Below are positions 14,811-21,487 of a stretch of DNA of 24,181 nt, in pieces. Below the pieces are notes generated by a model. That model had not been told where the DNA came from. It searched no databases and saw only the letters and a program-made list of their open reading frames with translations. A program made the translations under genes and the position numbers. The stretch is taken from assembly GCA_000433095.1 (NCBI GenBank), contig HF991450.1:1-24181 (forward strand). Direction: 5' to 3'. The DNA is from Clostridium sp. CAG:967. Its GTDB lineage: Bacteria > Cyanobacteriota > Vampirovibrionia > Gastranaerophilales > Gastranaerophilaceae. Every line of letters begins with the position of its first letter. Position 1 is the first letter of the stretch.

Positions 14811-14885
14811 GTATTATCAATCTTTTCAGGCAAAATCCTTTTATATATATGTGCAATTTATGAGATATTAAGAAAGGAGATTTGC

Positions 14886-15425
14886 ATGGGACTATTAGGT
14901 ATTAACGGAACCGGAGGTAATCAGGAAATTTCGGCTGCATCAGGTAAGCAAAAGACCGAAAATATAAATTTTACTCCAAAGCCAATTTCAATTATGACTG
15001 AACAAGATGGTATCGGCAGAGTTAAACAAACAATTAATGATAAGTATAAAGAATTTGATAATTCTGTTAACAACTCTGTTCTAGGTGGTAAATTTTTGTC
15101 AGAAAAGGATTTACTTAAACAAGGCTTTACAAAATCAAAGTTCATGGATAAGAATGGCGGTGTATATTATGAAAAAAATGGTGAAAGTATAAGGGTTATG
15201 AACCCCAGATTGTTTGGCGAGGGTAAATCTCTTACATACGAAAATAAAAATATGTCACATTTTGTTACATATGATGATAGCGGAAAGGAAACAGGCGGAA
15301 TTGTTCAGATAAAACAACCTGATGGTACTATAAAAGTTTATAAGTATGATGTAGATATAGAAGGCAACAAATTTATTAAGTCAGTAAAAGCAAGTCAGAA
15401 TGATTACTTTGCTGCGTATGAATAA
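14886..15425 (+). CDS. Hypothetical protein of cassette A
   Basis: This 179-residue protein was not recognised. AAGGAG (14874-14879) is 6 bases from the ATG. There is no signal peptide or membrane helix. The first 35 residues are Gly/Ser/Asn-rich. The region from about 35 on is mixed alpha/beta with Lys- and Tyr-rich strands (GGVYYEKNGESIRVMNP, HFVTYDDSGKETGG, GTIKVYKYDVDIEGNKF) and aromatic C-terminus NDYFAAYE. Regular D/N-G turns suggest a meandering beta sheet. It is driven by leader copy A and closed by a terminator whose core is repeated after cassette B. The protein shows no visible similarity to that of cassette B. Its codon use looks like that of its neighbours. Confidence 0.75.
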   Translation: MGLLGINGTGGNQEISAASGKQKTENINFTPKPISIMTEQDGIGRVKQTINDKYKEFDNSVNNSVLGGKFLSEKDLLKQGFTKSKFMDKNGGVYYEKNGESIRVMNPRLFGEGKSLTYENKNMSHFVTYDDSGKETGGIVQIKQPDGTIKVYKYDVDIEGNKFIKSVKASQNDYFAAYE

Positions 15426-15430
15426 GTTAA

Positions 15431-15457
15431 AAAAGGCGGGAATTTCTCCCGCCTTTT
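15431..15457. terminator. Intrinsic terminator of cassette A, shared core with cassette B
   Basis: AAAAGGCGGGA and TCCCGCCTTTT are perfect 11-base arms with a 5-base loop (ATTTC). The A-run on one side and T-run on the other let it act in both directions, also for the minus-strand mntA-like gene whose stop overlaps it. The core recurs unchanged at 16621-16649. Confidence 0.9.
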
Positions 15458-15746
15458 ATATTTCTATTAAATCGTTTTTTATAAGGTTGTAAAAATTTTT
15501 GTCAATGGAATTGTAATTAGTAAAATTAACAACATATGGCAGGTAGCTGGTATCAAACAATATTTTTAATTCAGGAATAATATTTTTTTCAGATTTAACA
15601 AGGATATCTAAATCTGATAATTCTGAAAAATCCCCTTTTACTCTTGAGCCATATGCAAAGAATTTTGCATCGTAATTTTTCAGGATATCTTTTATTATTT
15701 TGTATTCTTTATCAGTAATTCCTTTAATCATTAGGAAGTTTTTCAT
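15456..15746 (-). CDS. MntA-like minimal nucleotidyltransferase (MNT), antitoxin candidate
   Basis: The MNT protein of a HEPN/MNT pair normally AMPylates its HEPN partner and silences it (type VII toxin-antitoxin). This product has up to 96 residues. It shows the exact GSx10DxD motif: Gly33-Ser34 in AYGSRVKGDF, then Asp45 and Asp47 in SDLDIL. At the place of the third carboxylate, where relatives read LPYxVDLVD, it has LPYVVNFTN, with Asn74 for Asp. This could weaken or abolish catalysis. The start at 15746 is uncertain; ATG at 15731, overlapping the hepT stop by 8 bases, fits family N-termini equally well and would give 91 residues. No Shine-Dalgarno site is present, so translation is probably coupled to the upstream gene. 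Confidence 0.85.
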   Translation of the reverse strand: MKNFLMIKGITDKEYKIIKDILKNYDAKFFAYGSRVKGDFSELSDLDILVKSEKNIIPELKILFDTSYLPYVVNFTNYNSIDKNFYNLIKNDLIEI

Positions 15747-16134
15747 CCATATTTTTTACTAAAATTTCTGTATCATTTATAAAATCAGGGATAATTTCAA
15801 TGAGTTTACGTGATTTTTCCAAATTGTATTCATGAGCTGTATTGTTTCTTTTTTCGTAATATTCCCGCCAATTTTCCCAGTTTGGAATAAATTTATACCC
15901 CTGCATAAATCTGAAAGTATTGTTTACAGTTAATTCTTCTTCTGATTTCCCGTAAATTTTTTTTAGAATTTTTTTCATTAGTTTTCTTGAGATTTCAAGT
16001 GTATATTCAAATCTTTTTATACAGGAATCTTCAAGCATATCAGAGAAATCGCAAGACTTGTTTGCATCAAGTGTAACCATACTTGATTTAAGTGTTTTTA
16101 ATGCGGATTTTAAATTGGATAAATCAATACTCAT
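15724..16134 (-). CDS. HepT-like HEPN protein, toxin candidate (HI0074-type)
   Basis: This 136-residue all-helical protein is of the nucleotidyltransferase substrate-binding/HEPN type, related in layout to HI0074 and HepT. The full HEPN active-site motif R-x4-H-x-Y is present: Arg96, His101 and Tyr103 in KRNNTAHEYN. In HepT this motif is the RNase centre, and the Tyr is the residue AMPylated by MntA. The upstream region contains the family-typical FEYTLEISRKLMKKIL helix. The gene order, HEPN first and MNT second with overlapping ends, is the classic one. The pair lies between two direct 99-base leader repeats. No Shine-Dalgarno site is visible; TGA-TAACAT ends 6 bases before the ATG, so the message may be leaderless. 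Confidence 0.87.
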   Translation of the reverse strand: MSIDLSNLKSALKTLKSSMVTLDANKSCDFSDMLEDSCIKRFEYTLEISRKLMKKILKKIYGKSEEELTVNNTFRFMQGYKFIPNWENWREYYEKRNNTAHEYNLEKSRKLIEIIPDFINDTEILVKNMDEKLPND

Positions 16135-16140
16135 ATCGTA

Positions 16141-16149
16141 ATGTTATCA
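16141..16149 (-). promoter_or_regulatory. Extended -10-like element of the hepT-like gene
   Basis: Minus strand TGA-TAACAT followed by 6 bases (TACGAT) and the ATG at 16134. The hexamer matches the consensus at four of six positions. A TATGAT lies 5 bases further upstream as an alternative -10 with a leader of about 5 bases. Confidence 0.35.
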
Positions 16150-16210
16150 TATATATTAATTTGTTGCAATGTGATTGAATACAATACATGTAACAGAATG
16201 TAAAGATGAA

Positions 16211-16239
16211 TTTAAAAAAGCCTGAAACCCTGTCATAAT
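16211..16239 (+). promoter_or_regulatory. Promoter in leader copy B
   Basis: TTTAAA (16211-16216), a 17-base spacer, TGT-CATAAT (hexamer 16234-16239). The first -10 base differs from copy A, which probably lowers basal activity. Confidence 0.6.
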
Positions 16240-16244
16240 CCTTC

Positions 16245-16274
16245 ATAGGATAGGATAGGATAGGATGCGATGCG
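16245..16274 (+). repeat. Pentanucleotide tandem tract (ATAGG)4(ATGCG)2, copy B
   Basis: It has the same unit order and copy number as in copy A and starts at the predicted transcription start. The equal copy number suggests conservation rather than free slippage. Confidence 0.9.
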
Positions 16275-16352
16275 GTATTATCAATAATTTTTGCCTGAAG
16301 GTTTTTATAAAAGAGTGTAAGGTAAATAAATTTTATAGAAAGGAAAGTAATT

Positions 16353-16622
16353 ATGTCAGTGAATGCAGTAGGAAATGTAAATGTGAATTATGTAAATAGT
16401 TATCGTGATAGTTTAAAGCAACGGAAAAAAACGGCATTTTTGTTGGCTACTAGCGGACTTGCAACTGCTTTAGGCTCAAGTTATATAAAAAGTAATGCTA
16501 TAGGTTTGAGTTTGGCGATTTGTGCTTCATTGGCAGGAATAATGGGAGTGGTTGATTTACATAAAACCGATAAAGAATTAAAAGAATTGGATAACCAACA
16601 AAAATTAAACATCGAAATTTAA
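16353..16622 (+). CDS. Small two-helix membrane protein of cassette B
   Basis: This 89-residue protein was not recognised. AAAGGA lies about 9 bases before the ATG. An Asn/Val-rich N-terminus (NAVGNVNVNYVNSY) is followed by a basic segment (LKQRKKT). Two hydrophobic helices come next, at about 28-44 (FLLATSGLATALG) and 49-67 (AIGLSLAICASLAGIMG), joined by a short SSYIKSN loop. A charged tail ends the protein (HKTDKELKELDNQQKL). The basic cluster before helix 1 predicts both ends in the cytoplasm. Size and layout resemble holin-like or small stress-membrane proteins, but this is only shape. Its stop codon lies in the 5' arm of its terminator. It shares promoter and terminator with cassette A but not its protein sequence. 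Confidence 0.75.
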   Translation: MSVNAVGNVNVNYVNSYRDSLKQRKKTAFLLATSGLATALGSSYIKSNAIGLSLAICASLAGIMGVVDLHKTDKELKELDNQQKLNIEI

Positions 16623-16650
16623 AAAGGCGGGAATTTCTCCCGCCTTTTTT
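16621..16650. terminator. Bidirectional terminator of cassette B and gyrA
   Basis: AAAAAGGCGGGA and TCCCGCCTTTTT are perfect 12-base arms with loop ATTTC and flanking A and T runs. The GC core is identical to that after cassette A. It separates cassette B from the convergent gyrA. Confidence 0.9.
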
Positions 16651-19211
16651 TATTCTTCTGAATTATTTTCATCTAACAGACTTGTCTGTGATATGTTTGA
16701 TTGGTTTTCCTGCTCATCCATTGCTGCCACATCTTTTTTTATTGTTTCGTCTTCATCAGGGTTTAAGATTTTGTTTACAGACATTACAGCATCGTTATCC
16801 ATAAGGTTTTGTGCTCTTACACCTGTTGCAGGACGTCCCTGACGTGAAATTGAACCTGCGTTTAATCTTGTTACAACGCCGTTTGCAGTGACCATCATAA
16901 TGTCATCAGAATCTTGTACAATTGTTAATGCTACAAGTCTTGATGCTGATGATTTAAATTTAGTTGCTATAAGACCGATACCGCCTCTGTTTTGGCTTCT
17001 GAATTCGGAAAGTTTTGTACGTTTTCCAAATCCGTCAGATGTTACTACAAGCAAGTCTGCATCATAATCACGAGGTACTATATCGCATCCTACGATTTCG
17101 TCGCCTGTTCTCAGTTTCATCGAAGTTACGCCTCTTGCACTTCTGCCTAATGGTCTTAAGTCTTCAATAGGGAAGCGAATTGCCATACCGCAAGATGTTC
17201 CGATAATAATTTCATCTCTTGCAGTTGCAAGTTTTACCCAGTTAAGTTCGTCGCCTTCTTCAAGACCGATTGCAATAATACCGTTTCTTCTGATGTTAGA
17301 GAAGTTGTCTAATTCAATACGTTTAATGTAGCCTTTTTTAGTAAGCATGATTAAGTTCAATTCATGCGAGAACTGGCTTACAGGTACTACTGCCGTAATT
17401 CTTTCATCCTGATCAATAGGAAGAACGTTGATAATTGGCAAGCCTTTTGCCTGACGTCCGCCTTCAGGGAAGTCGTAAACATTCAAGCTGTAAACTGTTC
17501 CTTTTGATGAGAAGAACAGAACTTTATCATGCATCATTGCCGTAAAGAAATGCTGGATATCATCATCTTCTTTTGTTTTGATACCTGATTTTCCACGTGT
17601 TGCACGATTTTGTCTTTCAAATGTATCTAAAGAAATACGTTTCAAATATCCCTGATGCGTAATAAATACAGCCATAGGAGTATTTGGAGTTAAGTCTTCA
17701 ATTGTTACTTCGCCTTGTTCAGGTAAAATTTGAGTTTTTCTGTCATCACCGTATTTTTCTTTATCTTCAATAAGTTCGGCTTTGATAATATCAAGAATTT
17801 TTTGACGGCTTGCAAGGATTGATTCATATTCGGCAATTTTCTTAACAAGTTCGTCGTATTCAGCTTTTACTTTATCCTGTTCCAATCCTGTTAATCTTCT
17901 TAATTGCATTTCCAAAATTGCGTTGGATTGGTCAACGTCAAGTCCGAAGCGGCTCATTAAGCCTGTTCTTGCATCATCGGTTGTTTTGGATTTTTTGATT
18001 AATTCAATAACTTCATCAATTGAACCCAGTGCAATAATCAAACCTGCTAAGATGTGCGCTCTGATTTTTGCTTTTTTCAAGAAGAAAATGGTTCTTCTTG
18101 TAACGATTTCAACTCTGTGTTCAACGAATTCGGATAATACTTCGTATAAATTCATCAATCTCGGCTGCTTACCGCAAAGAGCAAGCATATTAACACCGAA
18201 TGTAGTTGCAAGTTGTGTATATTTGAATAAATTATTTTTAACAACATCAGGTTTAGCATCACGTTTAAGTTCAATTACGATACGCATACCTTCTCTGTCG
18301 GATTCATCTCTGATATCTGAGATACCGTTAATTCTCTGATCTTTAACAAGTTCGGCAATTTTTTCAATAAGCAATGCTTTGTTAACCTGATAAGGGATTT
18401 CAGTAATAACAATAGCTGTACGAGCTTGTCTGCCGCCTCCGCCTGCAATTTCTTCAAAACCTGCAACAGCTTGCATTTTGATAGAGCCTCTTCCTGTTTC
18501 GTACGCCTGTTTAATATCGCTTAATCCGATAATAGTTGCGGCAGTCGGGAAGTCAGGTCCTTTAATATATTCCATTAATTCAGGGATTGTAATATTCGGG
18601 TTGTCGATTAAAGCTATGGTACCGTCAACAATTTCGCAAACGTTGTGCGGAGGAATATTTGTAGCCATACCTACAGCAATACCGGAAACGCCGTTTAATA
18701 AAAGCATCGGAAGTCTGACAGGAAGTACTGAAGGTTCTTGCAGAGAGCCGTCGAAGTTTGGTTCAAATTCAACGGTTTCGCAGTCAATATCGGCAAGCAT
18801 AGATTGTGTAATCTTATGCATTCTTGCTTCCGTATAACGCATTGCAGCAGCGCCGTCGCCGTCAACTGAACCAAAGTTTCCGTGACCGTCTACGGTTAAG
18901 TATCTGGTAGAGAAATCTTGAGCCATACGAACCAACGCATCATAAACAGCAGTATCACCGTGAGGGTGGTATTTACCAAGAACTTCACCAACAATACGGG
19001 CACATTTCTTAAACGGTTTATCAGGAGTCATTCCGAGTTCGTTCATTGCGTATAAAATACGTCTGTGTACGGGTTTCAAACCGTCACGAACATCAGGCAG
19101 CGCACGTCCTACGATTACACTCATCGCATAATCAATATATGAACGCTTCATTTCTTCTCTTATGTTAACCGGAACTATTTTCCCGTGATCAAATATATTC
19201 TGTTGGCTCAT
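16650..19211 (-). CDS. gyrA: DNA gyrase subunit A
   Basis: GyrA is the breakage-reunion subunit of gyrase (A2B2), which introduces negative supercoils. It has 853 residues. The N-terminus IREEMKRSYIDYAMSVIVGR and ALPDVRDGLKPVHRRILYAM are typical. The catalytic Tyr126 is in AAMRYTEAR. The quinolone-region sequence KYHPHGDTAVYD puts Thr87 and Asp91 where E. coli has Ser83 and Asp87. The C-terminal six-bladed pinwheel carries the GyrA box as QNRGGIG (canonical QRRGGKG), separating it from ParC. The tail is acidic. GGGAG precedes the ATG by 7 bases. gyrB is not adjacent. It is read from an extended -10 promoter and ends against the shared terminator at 16621-16650. Confidence 0.97.
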   Translation of the reverse strand: MSQQNIFDHGKIVPVNIREEMKRSYIDYAMSVIVGRALPDVRDGLKPVHRRILYAMNELGMTPDKPFKKCARIVGEVLGKYHPHGDTAVYDALVRMAQDFSTRYLTVDGHGNFGSVDGDGAAAMRYTEARMHKITQSMLADIDCETVEFEPNFDGSLQEPSVLPVRLPMLLLNGVSGIAVGMATNIPPHNVCEIVDGTIALIDNPNITIPELMEYIKGPDFPTAATIIGLSDIKQAYETGRGSIKMQAVAGFEEIAGGGGRQARTAIVITEIPYQVNKALLIEKIAELVKDQRINGISDIRDESDREGMRIVIELKRDAKPDVVKNNLFKYTQLATTFGVNMLALCGKQPRLMNLYEVLSEFVEHRVEIVTRRTIFFLKKAKIRAHILAGLIIALGSIDEVIELIKKSKTTDDARTGLMSRFGLDVDQSNAILEMQLRRLTGLEQDKVKAEYDELVKKIAEYESILASRQKILDIIKAELIEDKEKYGDDRKTQILPEQGEVTIEDLTPNTPMAVFITHQGYLKRISLDTFERQNRATRGKSGIKTKEDDDIQHFFTAMMHDKVLFFSSKGTVYSLNVYDFPEGGRQAKGLPIINVLPIDQDERITAVVPVSQFSHELNLIMLTKKGYIKRIELDNFSNIRRNGIIAIGLEEGDELNWVKLATARDEIIIGTSCGMAIRFPIEDLRPLGRSARGVTSMKLRTGDEIVGCDIVPRDYDADLLVVTSDGFGKRTKLSEFRSQNRGGIGLIATKFKSSASRLVALTIVQDSDDIMMVTANGVVTRLNAGSISRQGRPATGVRAQNLMDNDAVMSVNKILNPDEDETIKKDVAAMDEQENQSNISQTSLLDENNSEE

Positions 19212-19258
19212 TTTTATACTCCCGCCATAGGCTTTTCAAGTCTACTCTTTTAATAAAA

Positions 19259-19267
19259 ATTATAGCA
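19259..19267 (-). promoter_or_regulatory. Extended -10 promoter of gyrA
   Basis: Minus strand TGC-TATAAT, a perfect hexamer with TG extension, about 47 bases before the ATG. A partial -35, TTACCC, lies 18 bases upstream. The same TGC-TATAAT string drives the exported TPR gene. Confidence 0.6.
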
Positions 19268-19315
19268 CAAACAGATTGATTTGGGTAATTTTAAACTTAT
19301 CTTTACATTATTTGC

Positions 19316-19843
19316 TTAATCAACTTTGTATTTCGGGGCTTCTTTGTTGACCATTTCCATGTATTTTGTGTTGTATTTTTCGGCAAATTCTATGGCTGCT
19401 TTTCTTGCGCCTTCCTGTCCGTTATTTTCTGATGCGTAGAAACGTTTTGCATATTTAAATTTGTCTAAACCTTTTGTTTTTGCAGGCTGAAAAATTATTG
19501 TATTGTATTCATAAAAATCTTTTGATGCAGGGAATGTAATTAATCCAATCATTGCAGCATCAGGATAAACAAGAACAGATGCACCGTGATTTTCTTCCTG
19601 AATTTTGTGTGCTAATTCTGCTGCTGCTTCAGTTGAATTTGTCAAATCCGGAAAATTAGCAACAGTTATTCTTGAATGCCAGTTGTCAGGGGTTTCGTCT
19701 TTTAGATAATAATTGTACTCATTGTTGTTTTTTTCGCTGCTTTCCAGATTATATGTTTGTTTGTCAAACTTAATTTTGTTTTCCATAGCCTCTCCTGAAA
19801 GTGATGTCAGTAACATTAAAAATAATATTAGAAATTTTTTCAT
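19316..19843 (-). CDS. Secreted hypothetical protein
   Basis: This 175-residue product begins with a clear Sec signal peptide, MKKFLILFLMLLTSLSGEA, with cleavage expected after Ala19. It lacks a lipobox Cys. The mature part (about 155 residues) is soluble and Lys/Glu/Asn-rich. It alternates strands and helices (NWHSRITVANFP, STEAAAELAHKIQEEN, ASVLVYPDAAMIGLITFP, ARKAAIEFAEKYN). No Cys or metal motif is visible, and I do not recognise the family. AGGGAG sits a few bases before the ATG, supporting the start. It lies downstream of no obvious partner: gyrA follows with its own promoter, and rfbC is divergent. A periplasmic location is inferred. Confidence 0.75.
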   Translation of the reverse strand: MKKFLILFLMLLTSLSGEAMENKIKFDKQTYNLESSEKNNNEYNYYLKDETPDNWHSRITVANFPDLTNSTEAAAELAHKIQEENHGASVLVYPDAAMIGLITFPASKDFYEYNTIIFQPAKTKGLDKFKYAKRFYASENNGQEGARKAAIEFAEKYNTKYMEMVNKEAPKYKVD

Positions 19844-19901
19844 TTAATTCTCCCTTTTTCAGATTATTATTTCATATTTATAAATAAATCTATTACCCAT
19901 T

Positions 19902-19930
19902 TTGTTAATATGTATATTTTGTAGTATTAT
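19902..19930 (+). promoter_or_regulatory. Promoter of the rhamnose operon
   Basis: TTGTTA (19902-19907), a 17-base spacer and TATTAT (19925-19930). The transcript would start near 19937, about 20 bases before rfbC, just ahead of its GAGG ribosome-binding site. Confidence 0.6.
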
Positions 19931-19955
19931 TATTTATTATAGTGAGGGTTAAAAG

Positions 19956-20513
19956 ATGCCGTTTGAATTTGAAAGACAAAAGATAAAAGATGTTATTCTT
20001 GTTAAGCCTAAAGTTTTTGGGGATAATCGTGGATTTTTTATGGAAAGTTATAAAAAATCAGAGTTTTTTGCAAACGGAATTGATGTTGAATTTAATCAGG
20101 ATAACCACTCAAAATCTGCGGCAAAAGTTTTAAGGGGTCTGCATTATCAGGCAAACCCCTGCGGTCAGGCAAAACTTGTAAGATGCTCACGTGGAAGAAT
20201 ATTTGATGTTGCGGTTGATATCAGACCTGATTCTGAAACTTTCGGTCAGTACGTAAAAGTCGAACTTTCGGAAGAAAACAAACATATGCTGTTTATTCCC
20301 GAGGGGTTTGCACACGGGTTTGTTGTGCTCTCGAAAGAAGCCGAACTTTTGTATAAAGCAAGCGGAGAATATTCACAAGCTCACGACAGGGGTGTTTTGT
20401 GGTGCGACAAAGATATAAATATTGACTGGGAAATTGATTTTGAACCTGTTTTATCTGATAAAGACAAGGTTCAGCCAAAGTTAAGTGAAATTAATAAAGA
20501 GGAATTGAGATGA
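19956..20513 (+). CDS. rfbC: dTDP-4-dehydrorhamnose 3,5-epimerase
   Basis: RfbC (RmlC) performs the third step of dTDP-L-rhamnose synthesis, epimerising C3 and C5 of dTDP-4-keto-6-deoxyglucose. The 185-residue cupin has the family landmarks: FGDNRGFFMESY (21-32), the RGLHYQ motif with catalytic His63, QAKLVRCSRGRIFDVAVDIR (71-90), and FIPEGFAHGF (113-122) with His120. Tyr133 in ELLYK is a candidate for the catalytic Tyr. It acts as a cytoplasmic dimer. It is the first gene of the operon, with GAGG upstream of the ATG, and its TGA overlaps the rfbB ATG as ATGA, indicating translational coupling. Rhamnose made here would feed surface polysaccharide. Confidence 0.96.
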   Translation: MPFEFERQKIKDVILVKPKVFGDNRGFFMESYKKSEFFANGIDVEFNQDNHSKSAAKVLRGLHYQANPCGQAKLVRCSRGRIFDVAVDIRPDSETFGQYVKVELSEENKHMLFIPEGFAHGFVVLSKEAELLYKASGEYSQAHDRGVLWCDKDINIDWEIDFEPVLSDKDKVQPKLSEINKEELR

Positions 20514-21487
20514 GATTACTTGTAACCGGCGGAGCAGGATTTATCGGAAGCTGTTTTGTAAGACATATTTTAAAAAATCGTCCTGATTATAAGGTTGTAA
20601 ACCTTGATGCTTTAACTTATGCAGGAAATATTGAAAACCTTGATGATGTCAAAGATAATCCTAATTATACATTTGTACACGGGGATATATGCGATAAAAA
20701 ACTTGTGCCTGAACTTGTTGAACAGGTTGATGCGGTTGTAAATTTCGCAGCTGAATCTCATGTTGACCGCTCGATTACAGGTCCTGAGGTTTTTATTGAA
20801 ACAAATGTAAAAGGAACTTTGAACCTGCTTCAAGCTGCAAAACAATTTAAAACACAAAGATATTTGCAGGTTTCTACCGATGAAGTTTATGGGAGTTTAG
20901 GCAAGACTGGATATTTCCATGAAACAACGCCTATTGCGCCGAACAGTCCTTACTCTGCCTCAAAAGCAAGTGCGGATATGCTTGTCAGAGCTTATCATGA
21001 AACCTATGGAATGCCGGTTTTAACAACCAGATGTTCTAATAATTACGGTCCGTATCAGTATCCCGAAAAACTCATTCCTTTCTTTATTTCACAGCTTCTG
21101 AAAGGTGAAAAAGTTCCTGTATACGGCGACGGAATGAATGTACGTGACTGGTTATACGTTTATGACCATTGTGCTGCAATTGATGCTGTTCTGCATAAAG
21201 GTAAAGAAGGTGAAGTATACAATATAGGCGGACACAATGAAAAAACTAATATGGAAATAACTCATCTTATTCTTGATGCAATGGGTAAAGACGAAAGTTC
21301 TATCAAATATGTAGAGGACAGGCTCGGGCATGACAAACGTTATGCGATTTGTAACGATAAAATTCAAGCCGAGCTGGGCTGGAAACCTTCATTAACATTT
21401 GAAGAAGGTATAAAGTTGACTATAGACTGGTATTTAAATAATCAGGAATGGATAAAACATATTGAGGCTAAAAAGTGTTCTATCTGA
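20510..21487 (+). CDS. rfbB: dTDP-glucose 4,6-dehydratase
   Basis: RfbB (RmlB) converts dTDP-glucose to dTDP-4-keto-6-deoxyglucose with bound NAD. It is an extended short-chain dehydrogenase/reductase of 325 residues, close to the usual 330-355. The Rossmann motif GGAGFIG is at 7-13, followed by the NLDALTYAGN loop (31-40) and FAAESHVDRSI (79-89). The catalytic Thr123-Asp124-Glu125 triad is in STDEVYG, and Tyr148/Lys152 are in YSASK. The C-terminal substrate half shows NNYGPYQYPEKLIP and the RDWLYVYDH region, both family-typical. It is coupled by ATGA to rfbC. Its last 13 bases overlap the glycosyltransferase start. Confidence 0.97.
   Translation: MRLLVTGGAGFIGSCFVRHILKNRPDYKVVNLDALTYAGNIENLDDVKDNPNYTFVHGDICDKKLVPELVEQVDAVVNFAAESHVDRSITGPEVFIETNVKGTLNLLQAAKQFKTQRYLQVSTDEVYGSLGKTGYFHETTPIAPNSPYSASKASADMLVRAYHETYGMPVLTTRCSNNYGPYQYPEKLIPFFISQLLKGEKVPVYGDGMNVRDWLYVYDHCAAIDAVLHKGKEGEVYNIGGHNEKTNMEITHLILDAMGKDESSIKYVEDRLGHDKRYAICNDKIQAELGWKPSLTFEEGIKLTIDWYLNNQEWIKHIEAKKCSI

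Larger units (their letters stand above)
14723..14821 (+). repeat. 99-base promoter/leader repeat, copy A
   Basis: It is identical to 16187-16285 at 95 of 99 positions without gaps. From 5' to 3' it holds two TGTAA half-sites 10 bases apart (14725 and 14735), the -35 TTTAAA, the extended -10, a short dyad ATCCT-N4-AGGAT (14774-14787) and the pentamer tract. Similarity stops sharply after TATCAAT. Everything downstream to the ATG differs from copy B. Confidence 0.9.
16187..16285 (+). repeat. 99-base promoter/leader repeat, copy B
   Basis: The direct copy of 14723-14821 has four substitutions and no gaps. The two TGTAA half-sites, -35, spacing and pentamer tract are unchanged. One of the substitutions alters the -10 from TATAAT to CATAAT. 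Copies A and B are in the same orientation about 1.46 kb apart, so recombination between them would delete cassette A and the hepT/mntA pair. Confidence 0.9.

Noticed and set aside
14801..14871. Short upstream ORFs starting at the ATGs of the ATGCG units
   Set aside because: They share the first codons in both cassettes, but beyond the repeat they differ in length and sequence between the copies, and the ATGs lack proper ribosome-binding-site spacing. Translation is possible but unsupported.
14825..16300. About 11-base inverted match (TTTTGCCTGAA) between the regions just after leader copies A and B, hinting at segment inversion
   Set aside because: Too short to separate from chance, and there are no flanking inverted repeats or recombinase gene.
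18940..18970. Thr at the GyrA position equivalent to E. coli Ser83, as a quinolone-resistance mutation
   Set aside because: Thr is the normal wild-type residue at this site in several bacteria, and the second site Asp91 is unchanged.
19875..19886. Perfect 12-base palindrome TATTTATAAATA between the secreted protein gene and rfbC
   Set aside because: It is made only of A and T in an AT-rich intergenic region, so the symmetry is weakly informative.
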